Shown: one piece after another, positions 1 to 5,672 of the stretch
Position numbering within the stretch: position 1 is the stretch's first letter
Layout: each line of letters starts with the position of its first letter
From: GWA2-46-10 sp964361435
GTDB lineage: Bacteria; Patescibacteriota; Minisyncoccia; UBA6257; Colwellbacteraceae
DNA: 7,789 bases
Reading direction: 5' to 3'
Assembly: GCA_964361435.1 (NCBI GenBank)
Contig: CAYIAN010000025.1
Coordinates: 1 to 7,789, forward strand
Notes under the pieces: model-generated
The model's input: the letters and a program-made list of their open reading frames with translations, nothing else
What the model was told of the DNA's origin: nothing
The model's database searches: none
Made by a program: the position numbers and the translations under genes

Positions 1-1
1 C

Positions 2-652
2 GTTCTCTCCTATGAAGGAGAACGCACTATTTTAATCAAGCACGAAAAGTTTCCGTACAGTTTGCCGGCAATTGGCAAACCCGCTTGGATATATATTTCT
101 TCCTGTGGAGAAAAAGGCTTATTGAAATTTCATAAGGAGATTGAGCGGTATTTAGCCATGCACAAAAACGTTAAGTTAGCCTTTCAACCGGGGACTTACC
201 AAATAAAATTGGGGACAAAGCTTGCGGGAACGTACAAAAGAGCGGAGGTTGTTTTTGTGAATAAAGAAGAGGCTCAGAGGATACTAAAAAGTCGGGGGGA
301 CAAAATCAAAAAACTTCTTGATGGGCTTTGCACTCTGGGAGCTAAGATTGCTGTGATCACAGACGGACGGAGAGGAGTCTATATGCGTGAGGGAAGGAAA
401 TATTGGTATATGCCGATGTATCCAGATATTAAACCGCCGCTTGAGCGCACCGGCGCTGGGGATGCCTTCTCATCCACATTTACCGTAGCTCTTGCTCTAG
501 GAAAGAGTGCAAAGGAAGCATTGATGTGGGGACCAATAAATTCCATGTCTGTAGTGCAATACATTGGAGCAAGAGAAGGGCTTTTGCCCAGACATACGTT
601 GGTAAAACTTCTTCATAAAGCCCCCAGGAACTACAAGCCTAAAAAGATATGA
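2..652 (+). CDS. PfkB-family carbohydrate kinase, C-terminal part (5' end outside window)
   Basis: The reading frame is open from the window edge, so the gene starts upstream; the TTG at 62 is an internal Leu codon. About 216 residues are visible of a family that is usually near 300. The segment AFQPGTYQIKLG (from about base 179) and the signature RTGAGDAF (about 446-469) are seen. In PfkB kinases the Asp of GAGD is the catalytic base that activates the sugar hydroxyl, and the preceding glycines form the anion hole. The family transfers phosphate from ATP to sugars, sugar phosphates or nucleosides in the cytoplasm. The stop TGA overlaps the ATG of the aldolase gene (ATGA), so the two are probably translationally coupled. 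That partner suggests a phosphofructokinase-like or tagatose-6-phosphate kinase-like role, but this is inference: the substrate-binding half is not in the window, and a ribokinase-type enzyme is equally possible. Confidence 0.85.
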   Translation, partial: VLSYEGERTILIKHEKFPYSLPAIGKPAWIYISSCGEKGLLKFHKEIERYLAMHKNVKLAFQPGTYQIKLGTKLAGTYKRAEVVFVNKEEAQRILKSRGDKIKKLLDGLCTLGAKIAVITDGRRGVYMREGRKYWYMPMYPDIKPPLERTGAGDAFSSTFTVALALGKSAKEALMWGPINSMSVVQYIGAREGLLPRHTLVKLLHKAPRNYKPKKI

Positions 653-1497
653 CCTTAAAGCAGGCCATAGAAAAAACACGCGGGGAGAAAAAAGCCATAG
701 GGCATTTTAACATTTCCGATATTGCTGCCTTTCGATCTATTATCCGGGCCGCCGGAGAACTTAAGGTGCCGGTGATTATAGGCACCTCGGAAGGAGAGGC
801 GGAGTTTGTGGATATCCAAGTGGCCGTTGCGATGGTTCGGGATATGCGTGAAGAAACCGGCCAAGATATTTTTTTGAACGCAGATCACTTCCACTCTTTG
901 GAGAAAATCGAGGAGGCCGTGCAGGCTGGGTATGATAGTGTAATTTTTGATGCTGCGAAACTTCCTATGGAGGAAAATATTCAAAAAACGAAAGAAATCG
1001 TAAAAAAGATAAAAGAGATTAGGCAGGATGTATTGATCGAAGGGGAAATTGGATATATAGGAGAGTCCTCCAAAATTTTAGAGGAGCTTCCTCAGGGAGT
1101 AAGAATTTGTACGGTGGACGAGGTTAAAAGATATGTGGATGAAACGGGAATAGATCTGGTTGCTCCAGCTGTGGGAAATGTTCATGGAATGTTGAGGAAG
1201 GGCGGTAACCCCAAGTTGGATATAAATTTAGTGGCAAATATCACAAAAAATATTGAAACACCCTTAGTTTTGCACGGTGGTTCTGGTATAAGTGAAGAAG
1301 ATTTTAAGGCAGCCATTGAAGCGGGAATAGCAATTGTGCATATAAACACAGAAATCAGACTTGCTTGGAAGAAGGGCGTGAAAAAAGGAGCGGAAGACGA
1401 AGAGCAGATTGCTCCGTATAAAATATTTTCTAAGGCAGAGGAAGCGGTGTATGAGGTAGTGAGTAGACGATTGAAATTGTTTAACGGATTGTTATAA
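649..1497 (+). CDS. fba: class II fructose-bisphosphate aldolase family protein
   Basis: The 282-residue protein matches the length of the short class II aldolases (FbaA, GatY and KbaY type). These zinc enzymes reversibly cleave fructose- or tagatose-1,6-bisphosphate to dihydroxyacetone phosphate and glyceraldehyde 3-phosphate. Key elements seen in order are GHFN (18-21), NADH with catalytic Asp79 and zinc ligand His80, EGEIGYIG with Glu131/133, GNVHG with His179, LHGGSG with His209 and the phosphate-binding Gly/Ser loop, and HINTEIR (231-237). The usual LDHG motif is here ADHF followed by HS, so the Gly after the Asp-His pair is replaced. The usual Lys before the INTE motif is His. Start: ATG at 649 overlaps the kinase stop by 4 bases and has no Shine-Dalgarno site, which points to coupling. 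Fructose- versus tagatose-bisphosphate preference cannot be decided. The last 27 coding bases also contain the bL25 promoter. Confidence 0.9.
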   Translation: MTLKQAIEKTRGEKKAIGHFNISDIAAFRSIIRAAGELKVPVIIGTSEGEAEFVDIQVAVAMVRDMREETGQDIFLNADHFHSLEKIEEAVQAGYDSVIFDAAKLPMEENIQKTKEIVKKIKEIRQDVLIEGEIGYIGESSKILEELPQGVRICTVDEVKRYVDETGIDLVAPAVGNVHGMLRKGGNPKLDINLVANITKNIETPLVLHGGSGISEEDFKAAIEAGIAIVHINTEIRLAWKKGVKKGAEDEEQIAPYKIFSKAEEAVYEVVSRRLKLFNGLL

Positions 1498-1498
1498 T
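1471..1498 (+). promoter_or_regulatory. sigma-70-type promoter for rplY, inside the end of the aldolase gene
   Basis: A -35 box TTGAAA (1471-1476) is separated by 16 bases from a perfect -10 box TATAAT (1493-1498). Transcription would start near 1505, only about 6 bases before the ATG at 1511, so the mRNA would be almost leaderless. No Shine-Dalgarno sequence is present. The stop codon of the aldolase gene (1495-1497) lies within the -10 box. Confidence 0.65.
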
Positions 1499-1510
1499 AG
1501 CCCTTGCTTT

Positions 1511-2182
1511 ATGCAAACATTGGAGTTAAACGCCAAGAGGCGCACGGTTTTAGGCAAAGCAGTAAAAGGCCTCAGGGAGGCTGGTATTGTGCCAGCCGAA
1601 CTTTATGGTCACAAAATAGATAACGTTCACCTGGAATTAGAGGAGAGTGAGTTGGGTAGAGTATATAAGGAAAGCGGAGAAAATACTATTGTTAATGTGA
1701 AATTTGACAATAAATCAGTGCCCGTTCTTATCCATGATGTCCATATGGACTCAGTGAACCAGAAAGTTCTAGCAGTTGATTTATATCAAGTAAACCTTAA
1801 TGAAAAGATAACAACTAATGTTCCGCTTGAATTCGTAGGGGAATCGTATGCAGTCAAGGAGATGGCGGGTGTATTAATCAGGGCTCTCGACGAAGTAGAG
1901 GTAGAAGCCCTACCTATGAATATTCCCCATTCCATTAAGGTAGACATTTCAGTATTAGACGACTTCACTAAAAGTATTACAGTATCCGATTTGAAAGTTG
2001 ACGGAGATTTTGAAATCAAGACCGATGCGGCAACGGGTGTTGCCAGCGTAGCAGAGCCGAGGGTAGAGGAAGTGGAGCCGGTAAAAGAAATGAGCGTTGA
2101 GGATATTGAGGTTGAAGCCAAGGGGAAGAAAGAATCTGAAGAGGAAGGTGTTGATGGGGAGAAACCAACGGAAGGGGAATAA
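1511..2182 (+). CDS. rplY: 50S ribosomal protein bL25 (long CTC form)
   Basis: The 223-residue protein has the layout of long bL25/CTC proteins. The N-terminal 5S rRNA-binding domain covers about 1-92 and begins LELNAKRRTVLGKAVKGLR, with the family segment GIVPAELYG at 25-33. A C-terminal beta-rich CTC domain (about 98-185) contains VPLEFVGES and the segment LPMNIPHSIKVD. An acidic, probably disordered tail (about 186-223) is rich in Glu and Lys. bL25 binds 5S rRNA in the large subunit. The ATG at 1511 is supported by alignment of the family N-terminus and by the promoter just upstream; there is no Shine-Dalgarno site. The gene lies between a metabolic pair and an envelope gene rather than among ribosomal genes, and it has its own promoter. 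Confidence 0.93.
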   Translation: MQTLELNAKRRTVLGKAVKGLREAGIVPAELYGHKIDNVHLELEESELGRVYKESGENTIVNVKFDNKSVPVLIHDVHMDSVNQKVLAVDLYQVNLNEKITTNVPLEFVGESYAVKEMAGVLIRALDEVEVEALPMNIPHSIKVDISVLDDFTKSITVSDLKVDGDFEIKTDAATGVASVAEPRVEEVEPVKEMSVEDIEVEAKGKKESEEEGVDGEKPTEGE

Positions 2183-2184
2183 CG

Positions 2185-2190
2185 TATAAT
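2185..2190 (+). promoter_or_regulatory. probable -10 box for the lytic transglycosylase gene
   Basis: A perfect TATAAT lies 3 bases after the rplY stop and 10 bases before the ATG at 2201. Transcription would begin about 4 bases before that ATG, giving a leaderless mRNA. I find no good -35 box at 15-18 bases spacing and no TGn extension, so this rests on the -10 match and on the same geometry seen before rplY. Confidence 0.4.
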
Positions 2191-2200
2191 TAAATAGTAG

Positions 2201-3634
2201 ATGAGACTAAAGCCTCGATTACTAATCGATATTAGAAAAGAGGGGACGGATGTGTACTCTCTAGGACCCACTAGGGTGAATTTGGATAAACGTACCCCTA
2301 AAAAAATCAGCCGTTTTGCCAGGCCTTTTTTGTTTTTATTGGTCATTAGTATCGGGGCGATATCGCTGGATGCATCCGTCTTTGCTCCAATCGGTGGAGG
2401 GGTGAGGGCTTTGACGATTGATCAAGAAAGAGAACAACTAGAGGATCAACTTAAGGAATATGAAAAACAGATAGGGGAATATCAAAAAACCGTTACCATA
2501 TATCAACAAAAAGGAAATACTCTCCAAGCCGAAGTGAATAGGCTGAAATCCAAGATCTCGGTGATTAATGGTCAGATCAGTCAGATTAACAAATCGCTTA
2601 ATACCTTAAATGGCCAAATTCAAACTACTGCTTCGAAGATCGGTGAAACCCAGGGGAAAATTGAACGCGGCAGAGATGCCTTAGGAGGAATTATTAGAAG
2701 GGTCAACAAAGATGATGAGAAGGGTATGGTAGAAATCCTTCTTGAAAATCAAAGCCTCTCGGACTTTTTTGTGAATGTTAATGATTTGGTTCTTTTGCAG
2801 GAAAATCTCAAAGAAACTTTGGACGAACTCGATATTTTAAGGGACGATTTAATAACCCAGAAAGAGCTATTGGCTCTTGAGCGTTCGGACGTGGAGGTGC
2901 TACGCCTTTACCAGGTTAAACAAAAAGAGGAGGTGGAGGGAGTAAAGGCGGAGCAGGATCATTTACTTGCAGTGACCAAAGGACAGGAAGCCTCCTATCA
3001 AACGTTGCTTGCGCAAACGGAGGCGACCGCTTCTCAAATCAGGGCGCGTATCTTCCGTCTCCTTGGTGGTGGGCAGATGACCTTCGAAGAGGCGTATAAG
3101 TTTGCCAAATTCGCGGAACAACGTACCGGAGTGAGAGCGGCTTTGATTCTGGCGGTACTCGACAGGGAGTCGGCATTAGGAAGAAACGTTGGACAATGTA
3201 CTTATAAGACCGCTATGGCTCCCGGCCCCCCCGAGTCAAAGAGAGATGATGTAACTCCGTTTTTGGCTATTACTAAAAAGCTTGATTTAGACCCGGATAC
3301 TACTTTAGTTTCATGCCCCATAGTGGCTGATGGATATTACGGTGGAGCTATGGGCCCCGCTCAGTTCATTCCCACAACTTGGATGGCGTATGAGGCGCGC
3401 ATAGAAGCAGTAACGGGTTCACGCCCCGCGAGTCCTTGGAGAAACTTAGATGCTTTCGTAGCTTCAGGCTTGTACCTGAAAGACTCGGGAGGAGCGAGCA
3501 ACGAATTGGCGGCTGCGGCCAGGTATTATTGTGGAGGTAATTGGACAAGGAGCGTTTGTACTAACGTATACGGCGCCGCGGTGATTAATAGAGCTGCCCA
3601 GATTCAAAGAGACATTAATGTTCTGGAGCGTTAG
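2201..3634 (+). CDS. exported coiled-coil protein with C-terminal lytic transglycosylase domain
   Basis: The 477-residue protein has four parts. A basic N-terminus is followed by a hydrophobic segment (about 41-58) acting as signal peptide or anchor. A long coiled coil (about 72-285, rich in Glu, Gln, Lys and Leu) resembles the helical halves of EnvC/CwlO/PcsB-type cell-wall proteins. The C-terminal domain (about 292-477) is of SLT/MltB type. [19 protein letters not shown] carries the probable catalytic Glu323, and [14 protein letters not shown] (381-394) is the family's substrate-groove motif. Such enzymes cut peptidoglycan glycan strands, forming 1,6-anhydro-muramic ends. The only four Cys (333, 372, 444, 453) are in the catalytic domain and could form disulfides outside the cell. 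Start is uncertain: ATG 2201 sits right after a -10 box, but GTG 2276 would give a more usual signal peptide ([14 protein letters not shown]...). A role in division or wall remodelling is inferred. Confidence 0.87.
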   Translation: MRLKPRLLIDIRKEGTDVYSLGPTRVNLDKRTPKKISRFARPFLFLLVISIGAISLDASVFAPIGGGVRALTIDQEREQLEDQLKEYEKQIGEYQKTVTIYQQKGNTLQAEVNRLKSKISVINGQISQINKSLNTLNGQIQTTASKIGETQGKIERGRDALGGIIRRVNKDDEKGMVEILLENQSLSDFFVNVNDLVLLQENLKETLDELDILRDDLITQKELLALERSDVEVLRLYQVKQKEEVEGVKAEQDHLLAVTKGQEASYQTLLAQTEATASQIRARIFRLLGGGQMTFEEAYKFAKFAEQRTGVRAALILAVLDRESALGRNVGQCTYKTAMAPGPPESKRDDVTPFLAITKKLDLDPDTTLVSCPIVADGYYGGAMGPAQFIPTTWMAYEARIEAVTGSRPASPWRNLDAFVASGLYLKDSGGASNELAAAARYYCGGNWTRSVCTNVYGAAVINRAAQIQRDINVLER

Positions 3635-4374
3635 GTCTGTTCCGCTTTTTCCTCCTCAATCTTTTTAAACGCTTTGATTATAGGATCTATATCTCCCTCT
3701 AGAATCCTTTCAAGATTGTGCCATTTTTTGCCTATACGATGATCGGTAATTCTATCTTGAGGGAAATTGTAGGTGCGAACCTTCTCTGACCTATCGCCTG
3801 AACCTATTTGGGCACGCCTCATATCTCCAAGCTTCCCGCGTTCTTTTTCAATCTGCGTATCGTAGAGCTTGGAACGCAGAATTTCCATTGCACTTTCGCG
3901 GTTACTCTGCTGACTCCTACCCGCCTGGGAAGTTACAACCAAACCAGTTGGTTTGTGCAAAAGGCGTACAGCCGTTTCCACTTTGTTAACGTTTTGTCCC
4001 CCCGGTCCGCTCGAGCGAAAAAAAGTAACCTCAATATCTCCCTGATTGATGGCTACTTCTGTCGGTTCCACTACCGGCATAATGGCAACGGATGCAGTTG
4101 AAGTATGAATGCGTCCAGCTTTTTCCGTTTTGGGAATGCGCTGTACGCGGTGTACACCAGATTCGTATTTAAGAGCGTCGTATGCTCCCTCGCCTGCAAT
4201 TTGCGCAATGAAAGTTTTATATCCTTCAGTAGAGCTTTGGTTGAAATCCAAGACAGTTATCTTCCAACCCCTGGTTTCCGCATATCTTTGATACATGCGA
4301 GCAAGGTCGCTCGCGAAGATAGCAGCTTCATCGCCACCAGCACCGGCACGTATCTCAATGATGGCTCTGTCCAT
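3631..4374 (-). CDS. prfA: peptide chain release factor 1, short form lacking domain 1
   Basis: RF1 recognises UAA and UAG in the ribosomal A site and triggers peptide release. The 247-residue protein starts directly at the conserved segment [15 protein letters not shown] (7-21), which in typical RF1 of about 350-360 residues comes after roughly 100 residues of domain 1. The stop-codon recognition motif is PKT (81-83, in [10 protein letters not shown]), the RF1-type PxT rather than the RF2-type SPF. The catalytic GGQ is at 125-127 in [11 protein letters not shown]. The C-terminal part, with [15 protein letters not shown] at 201-215, is intact. The start cannot be moved upstream because the rpmE stop codon directly abuts the ATG (TAGATG), so translation is probably coupled and the missing domain is real in this sequence. 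Gene order rpmE-prfA is widely conserved in bacteria. The stop codon overlaps that of the convergent transglycosylase gene. Confidence 0.93.
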   Translation of the reverse strand: MDRAIIEIRAGAGGDEAAIFASDLARMYQRYAETRGWKITVLDFNQSSTEGYKTFIAQIAGEGAYDALKYESGVHRVQRIPKTEKAGRIHTSTASVAIMPVVEPTEVAINQGDIEVTFFRSSGPGGQNVNKVETAVRLLHKPTGLVVTSQAGRSQQSNRESAMEILRSKLYDTQIEKERGKLGDMRRAQIGSGDRSEKVRTYNFPQDRITDHRIGKKWHNLERILEGDIDPIIKAFKKIEEEKAEQT

Positions 4375-4638
4375 CTACTTCTTTTTCACTTTGGGCTTGG
4401 CCTTACTTACTTTGGGCTTCGTTTTGGTAGCTTCCACAGCTCTTGCCTGACGAGCTTTAAATTTCTCAACTCTTCCTGCTGTGTCGATAAGTTTTTCCTG
4501 GCCAGTAAAAAAGGGATGACAATGGGAACATATTTCTATTTCCATCTTCTCTTTAGTGGAGCCAATCTCGTAAGTTTTTCCGCAAGAACAAGAGATTTTT
4601 GCTTTGGGAAAATATTGAGGATGAATATCTTGTTTCAT
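4375..4638 (-). CDS. rpmE: 50S ribosomal protein bL31, zinc-binding type, with basic tail
   Basis: The 87-residue protein begins MKQDIHPQYF, typical of bL31. It has the zinc-binding cysteine set of the C+ form: Cys17 and Cys19 in SCSCG, Cys37 and Cys40 in CSHCHPFFTGQ. The segment HPFFTGQEKLIDTAGRVEKF is the family core. The protein is longer than the usual roughly 70 residues because of a Lys/Ala/Pro-rich tail (about 63-87) ending in KVKKK, probably disordered and RNA-contacting. bL31 bridges the large and small subunits near the central protuberance. It is the first gene of a two-gene operon with prfA, whose ATG follows its TAG stop with no spacing. The start is set by the family N-terminus and the promoter upstream. 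A GGAG lies 10 bases before the ATG but at or before the expected transcription start, so it may not serve as a ribosome binding site. Confidence 0.95.
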   Translation of the reverse strand: MKQDIHPQYFPKAKISCSCGKTYEIGSTKEKMEIEICSHCHPFFTGQEKLIDTAGRVEKFKARQARAVEATKTKPKVSKAKPKVKKK

Positions 4639-4656
4639 GGCTTAATAACTCCGGCT

Positions 4657-4685
4657 ATTATCCTTTATTAGCCATATATAGTCAA
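4657..4685 (-). promoter_or_regulatory. sigma-70-type promoter of rpmE-prfA
   Basis: On the - strand, TTGACT (4685-4680) is followed after 17 bases by GATAAT (4662-4657); each box matches 5 of 6 consensus positions with ideal spacing. Transcription would start near 4650, leaving a leader of about 12 bases before the ATG at 4638. Confidence 0.7.
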
Positions 4686-4700
4686 GAATTGGCTTAAACA

Positions 4701-4728
4701 TTGACTGGAATAAGAAATCTGCTAGATT
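4701..4728 (+). promoter_or_regulatory. possible rightward promoter, divergent from rpmE
   Basis: TTGACT (4701-4706) is followed after 16 bases by TAGATT (4723-4728, 4 of 6 matches). A second candidate is TTGACT (4751-4756), 17 bases, then TACAAA (4774-4779) preceded by TGG as an extended -10. Either would transcribe the structured region toward the GC-rich gene. The -35 boxes of this promoter and of rpmE are back to back, 15 bases apart. Confidence 0.35.
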
Positions 4729-4737
4729 ATATCAGGC

Positions 4738-4773
4738 CCCCAGTCCCATATTGACTTTTTAGTCAAACTGTGG
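4738..4773 (+). repeat. stem-loop with TTTT loop
   Basis: TTGACT (4751-4756) pairs with AGTCAA (4761-4766) around a TTTT loop. After a one-sided CCCATA bulge, CAGT (4741-4744) pairs with ACTG (4767-4770), then two further C-G pairs follow beyond one mismatch. Confidence 0.45.
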
Positions 4774-4786
4774 TACAAAAAGCTTA

Positions 4787-4809
4787 TTCGTGGGAGATGC
4801 TCTCACGAG
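4787..4809 (+). repeat. stem-loop with 3-base loop
   Basis: CGTGGGAG (4789-4796) pairs with CTCTCACG (4800-4807) around ATG, with one G-U pair, and the stem is extended outward by a U-A and a U-G pair. It follows the previous stem-loop by 13 bases. Confidence 0.45.
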
Positions 4810-4860
4810 AATGAACCTTATTATATTTTTACTATATAAGACCCACTAGTCGTTTGGATT

Positions 4861-4912
4861 TTGTTCCAGCTCACAATGTTTATCAAATTGGTAAATATTC
4901 GAGCTGGAACAA
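4861..4912 (+). repeat. 52-base near-palindrome / long hairpin before the GC-rich gene
   Basis: TTGTTCCAGCTC (4861-4872) is the exact reverse complement of GAGCTGGAACAA (4901-4912). Inside it, AATGTTTATCAA (4875-4886) pairs with TTGGTAAATATT (4888-4899) at 10 of 12 positions. The two exceptions are G-U pairs on the + strand, which would be A-C mismatches on the - strand. Only AC opposite C is unpaired between the two stems. There is no T-run after it on either strand, so it is not a standard terminator. It ends about 6 bases before the GC-rich sequence begins. It could be an RNA element, a recombination site or the end of a mobile element. Confidence 0.7.
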
Positions 4913-4941
4913 GTTCTAGGCCGCCCGGGTGGCGGCAGGAA

Positions 4942-4947
4942 GGGAGG
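4942..4947 (+). promoter_or_regulatory. strong Shine-Dalgarno site deciding the start of the GC-rich gene
   Basis: GGGAGG ends 5 bases before the ATG at 4953, favouring that start over the in-frame GTG at 4929. It is the only clear canonical ribosome binding site before a gene in the window. Confidence 0.75.
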
Positions 4948-4952
4948 TCACA

Positions 4953-5573
4953 ATGACCACTCGCCAGCAGAAGAAAAGCCACCCGTGGGTGGCTCCGATC
5001 GTGACTGCGGTTGCGGTCATGGGGTTCATCGTAGCGACGTGCACGGCGGTTGACGGATACCGCGACGTTGGCTTTGCCAACGCCGCGGCGGCGACGCCGG
5101 TGACGGTCACGACCGATGGACCGAAGGAGTCGTGTCCTCGGCTCGATGAGTGTGAGCTGCGCGAGTTGATCGCGCAGTGCGATCTGGTTCGTTTGGAGGC
5201 TTTTCTCTACAACACCATCGGGGGGACGGTCATCGACCTCCTGGAGGTGGAAGAGAAGTACGGCCACGAGGTCCGCTATGACCTCGAAGCTTGCGGCTTC
5301 CACTACCGCGTTCGTCGCGACGGAGAACCGGCGGTGACAACTACCACCAGGCCCACCACCGTGGTGGTCTACGTGACTGTTCCTCAGTCACCGGCTACGA
5401 CCACCGCCGCGACGACGACGACCGTGGCTGCGACCACGACGACCGCTGCGACGACGACCACGACAATCCCGGCGACGACCACCACGATCGCCGCAACCAC
5501 GACGACAGTGGTGGGTTCGGAGCCGCCGAACCCATGTAACGATAATCCCGATCCGAACTGCTCTAACAAGTAG
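4953..5573 (+). CDS. hypothetical membrane-anchored or secreted protein with Thr-rich stalk
   Basis: I do not recognise the family. The 206-residue protein has a short basic N-terminus, a hydrophobic segment (about 12-30) and a possible signal-peptidase site near FANA-AAA (41-47); VATC at 27-30 is a poor lipobox. A compact domain follows (about 59-125), with Cys61, 67, 76 and 114 and the segment ECELRELIAQCDLVRLEAF, an amphipathic helix-like stretch. Residues 128-187 are a low-complexity stalk of TTTT blocks separated by AA, VAA, IPA or IAA, of the kind often seen in actinobacterial cell-surface proteins. The C-terminus (PPNPCNDNPDPNCSNK) has two more Cys. Start ATG 4953 has a good Shine-Dalgarno site. 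The pattern suggests an extracellular domain lifted off, or tethered to, the envelope; function is unknown. High GC, codon choice (ACG, ACC, GCG) and initiation signal suggest transfer. Confidence 0.75.
   Translation: MTTRQQKKSHPWVAPIVTAVAVMGFIVATCTAVDGYRDVGFANAAAATPVTVTTDGPKESCPRLDECELRELIAQCDLVRLEAFLYNTIGGTVIDLLEVEEKYGHEVRYDLEACGFHYRVRRDGEPAVTTTTRPTTVVVYVTVPQSPATTTAATTTTVAATTTTAATTTTTIPATTTTIAATTTTVVGSEPPNPCNDNPDPNCSNK
5394..5513 (+). repeat. degenerate tandem repeat encoding Thr-rich stalk
   Basis: ACN/GCN codons repeat in units of about 6-8 codons (TTTTVAA, TTTTAA, TTTTTIPA, TTTTIAA). The codons vary between ACG and ACC, so the array is not a recent exact duplication. Such repeats are prone to length change by slippage. 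Confidence 0.7.
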
Positions 5574-5591
5574 TTCGGGTCCGGGAGGGTC

Positions 5592-5629
5592 TTGATCCTC
5601 CACCCCAGCGAACTGGGGTGGAGGATCAA
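5592..5629 (+). terminator. perfect 17-bp hairpin after the GC-rich gene (probable terminator without U-tract)
   Basis: The left arm 5592-5608 and right arm 5613-5629 are exact reverse complements around a CGAA loop; the core is CTCCACCCCAG / CTGGGGTGGAG. It starts 18 bases after the stop codon. No T-run follows, so it would be an intrinsic terminator of the tail-less kind described in actinobacteria, or an mRNA-stabilising or insulating structure. Being symmetric, it works on both strands. Confidence 0.6.
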
Positions 5630-5672
5630 CCTGCACTTAAGTTCTTGAAAAACTCGAGGGTTTAAGTGTAGG
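5630..5672 (+). repeat. 19-bp hairpin abutting the previous one, in the 5' region of the surface protein gene
   Basis: CCTGCACTTAAGTTCTTGA (5630-5648) pairs with TCGAGGGTTTAAGTGTAGG (5654-5672) around a 5-base loop. Fourteen pairs are Watson-Crick and the other five are all G-U on the + strand, with no true mismatch. This favours a structure in rightward RNA. GTAGG (5668-5672) could instead pair with CCTAC (5680-5684), giving a mutually exclusive small hairpin. Confidence 0.55.

Larger units (their letters stand above)
4639..4952. other. 314-base gene-free divergent region with stem-loops
   Basis: No convincing open frame lies here on either strand. The region holds the rpmE promoter (- strand) and a weaker promoter-like pair facing the other way. 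It also has two small stem-loops (4738-4773 and 4787-4809), an AT-rich imperfect inverted repeat (CTTATTATA at 4817-4825 with TATATAAG at 4833-4840), the long palindrome at 4861-4912, and from about 4918 the GC-rich sequence leading into the next gene. I recognise no tRNA, SRP RNA, RNase P or tmRNA signature. Confidence 0.6.
4918..5629. other. GC-rich island, probably horizontally acquired
   Basis: Base composition changes sharply near 4918 and returns near 5630. As a sample, 38 of 60 bases are G or C in 4981-5040, against 20 of 60 in 1201-1260. The island holds one gene with a strong Shine-Dalgarno site and a GC-rich hairpin without U-tract, both unlike the neighbouring genes. AAGTTCT occurs as a direct repeat at 4911-4917 and 5639-5645, near both edges; this could be a target duplication or chance. 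No transposase or integrase is present. Confidence 0.6.

Noticed and set aside
1..24. Inverted repeat CGTTCTC / GAGAACG
   Set aside because: Short and inside the kinase coding frame; likely chance.
1786..2346. - strand frame of 186 codons opposite rplY and the next gene
   Set aside because: Antisense to a conserved ribosomal gene, low-complexity Ser-rich product, no start signals.
4105..4671. Long + strand open frame (188 codons) opposite prfA and rpmE
   Set aside because: It is antisense to two clearly recognised genes, has no ribosome binding site and no recognisable features; a shadow frame.
2265..4849. GACCCACTAG occurring at 2265 and 4840
   Set aside because: A 10-base match between two sites is expected by chance in a window of this size.
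4929..4952. GTG 4929 as the start of the GC-rich gene
   Set aside because: It would place the GGGAGG site inside the coding region; ATG 4953 sits 5 bases after that site.
4821..5629. - strand frames across the GC-rich gene (160 and 81 codons)
   Set aside because: The Val-rich and Arg-rich translations are complements of the Thr repeat; the + strand frame has signal sequence, Shine-Dalgarno site and hairpin.
4861..5672. Hairpins flanking the GC-rich gene as integron attC sites
   Set aside because: The ends do not match the RYYYAAC / GTTRRRY core consensus and no integrase is present; a different type of site cannot be excluded.
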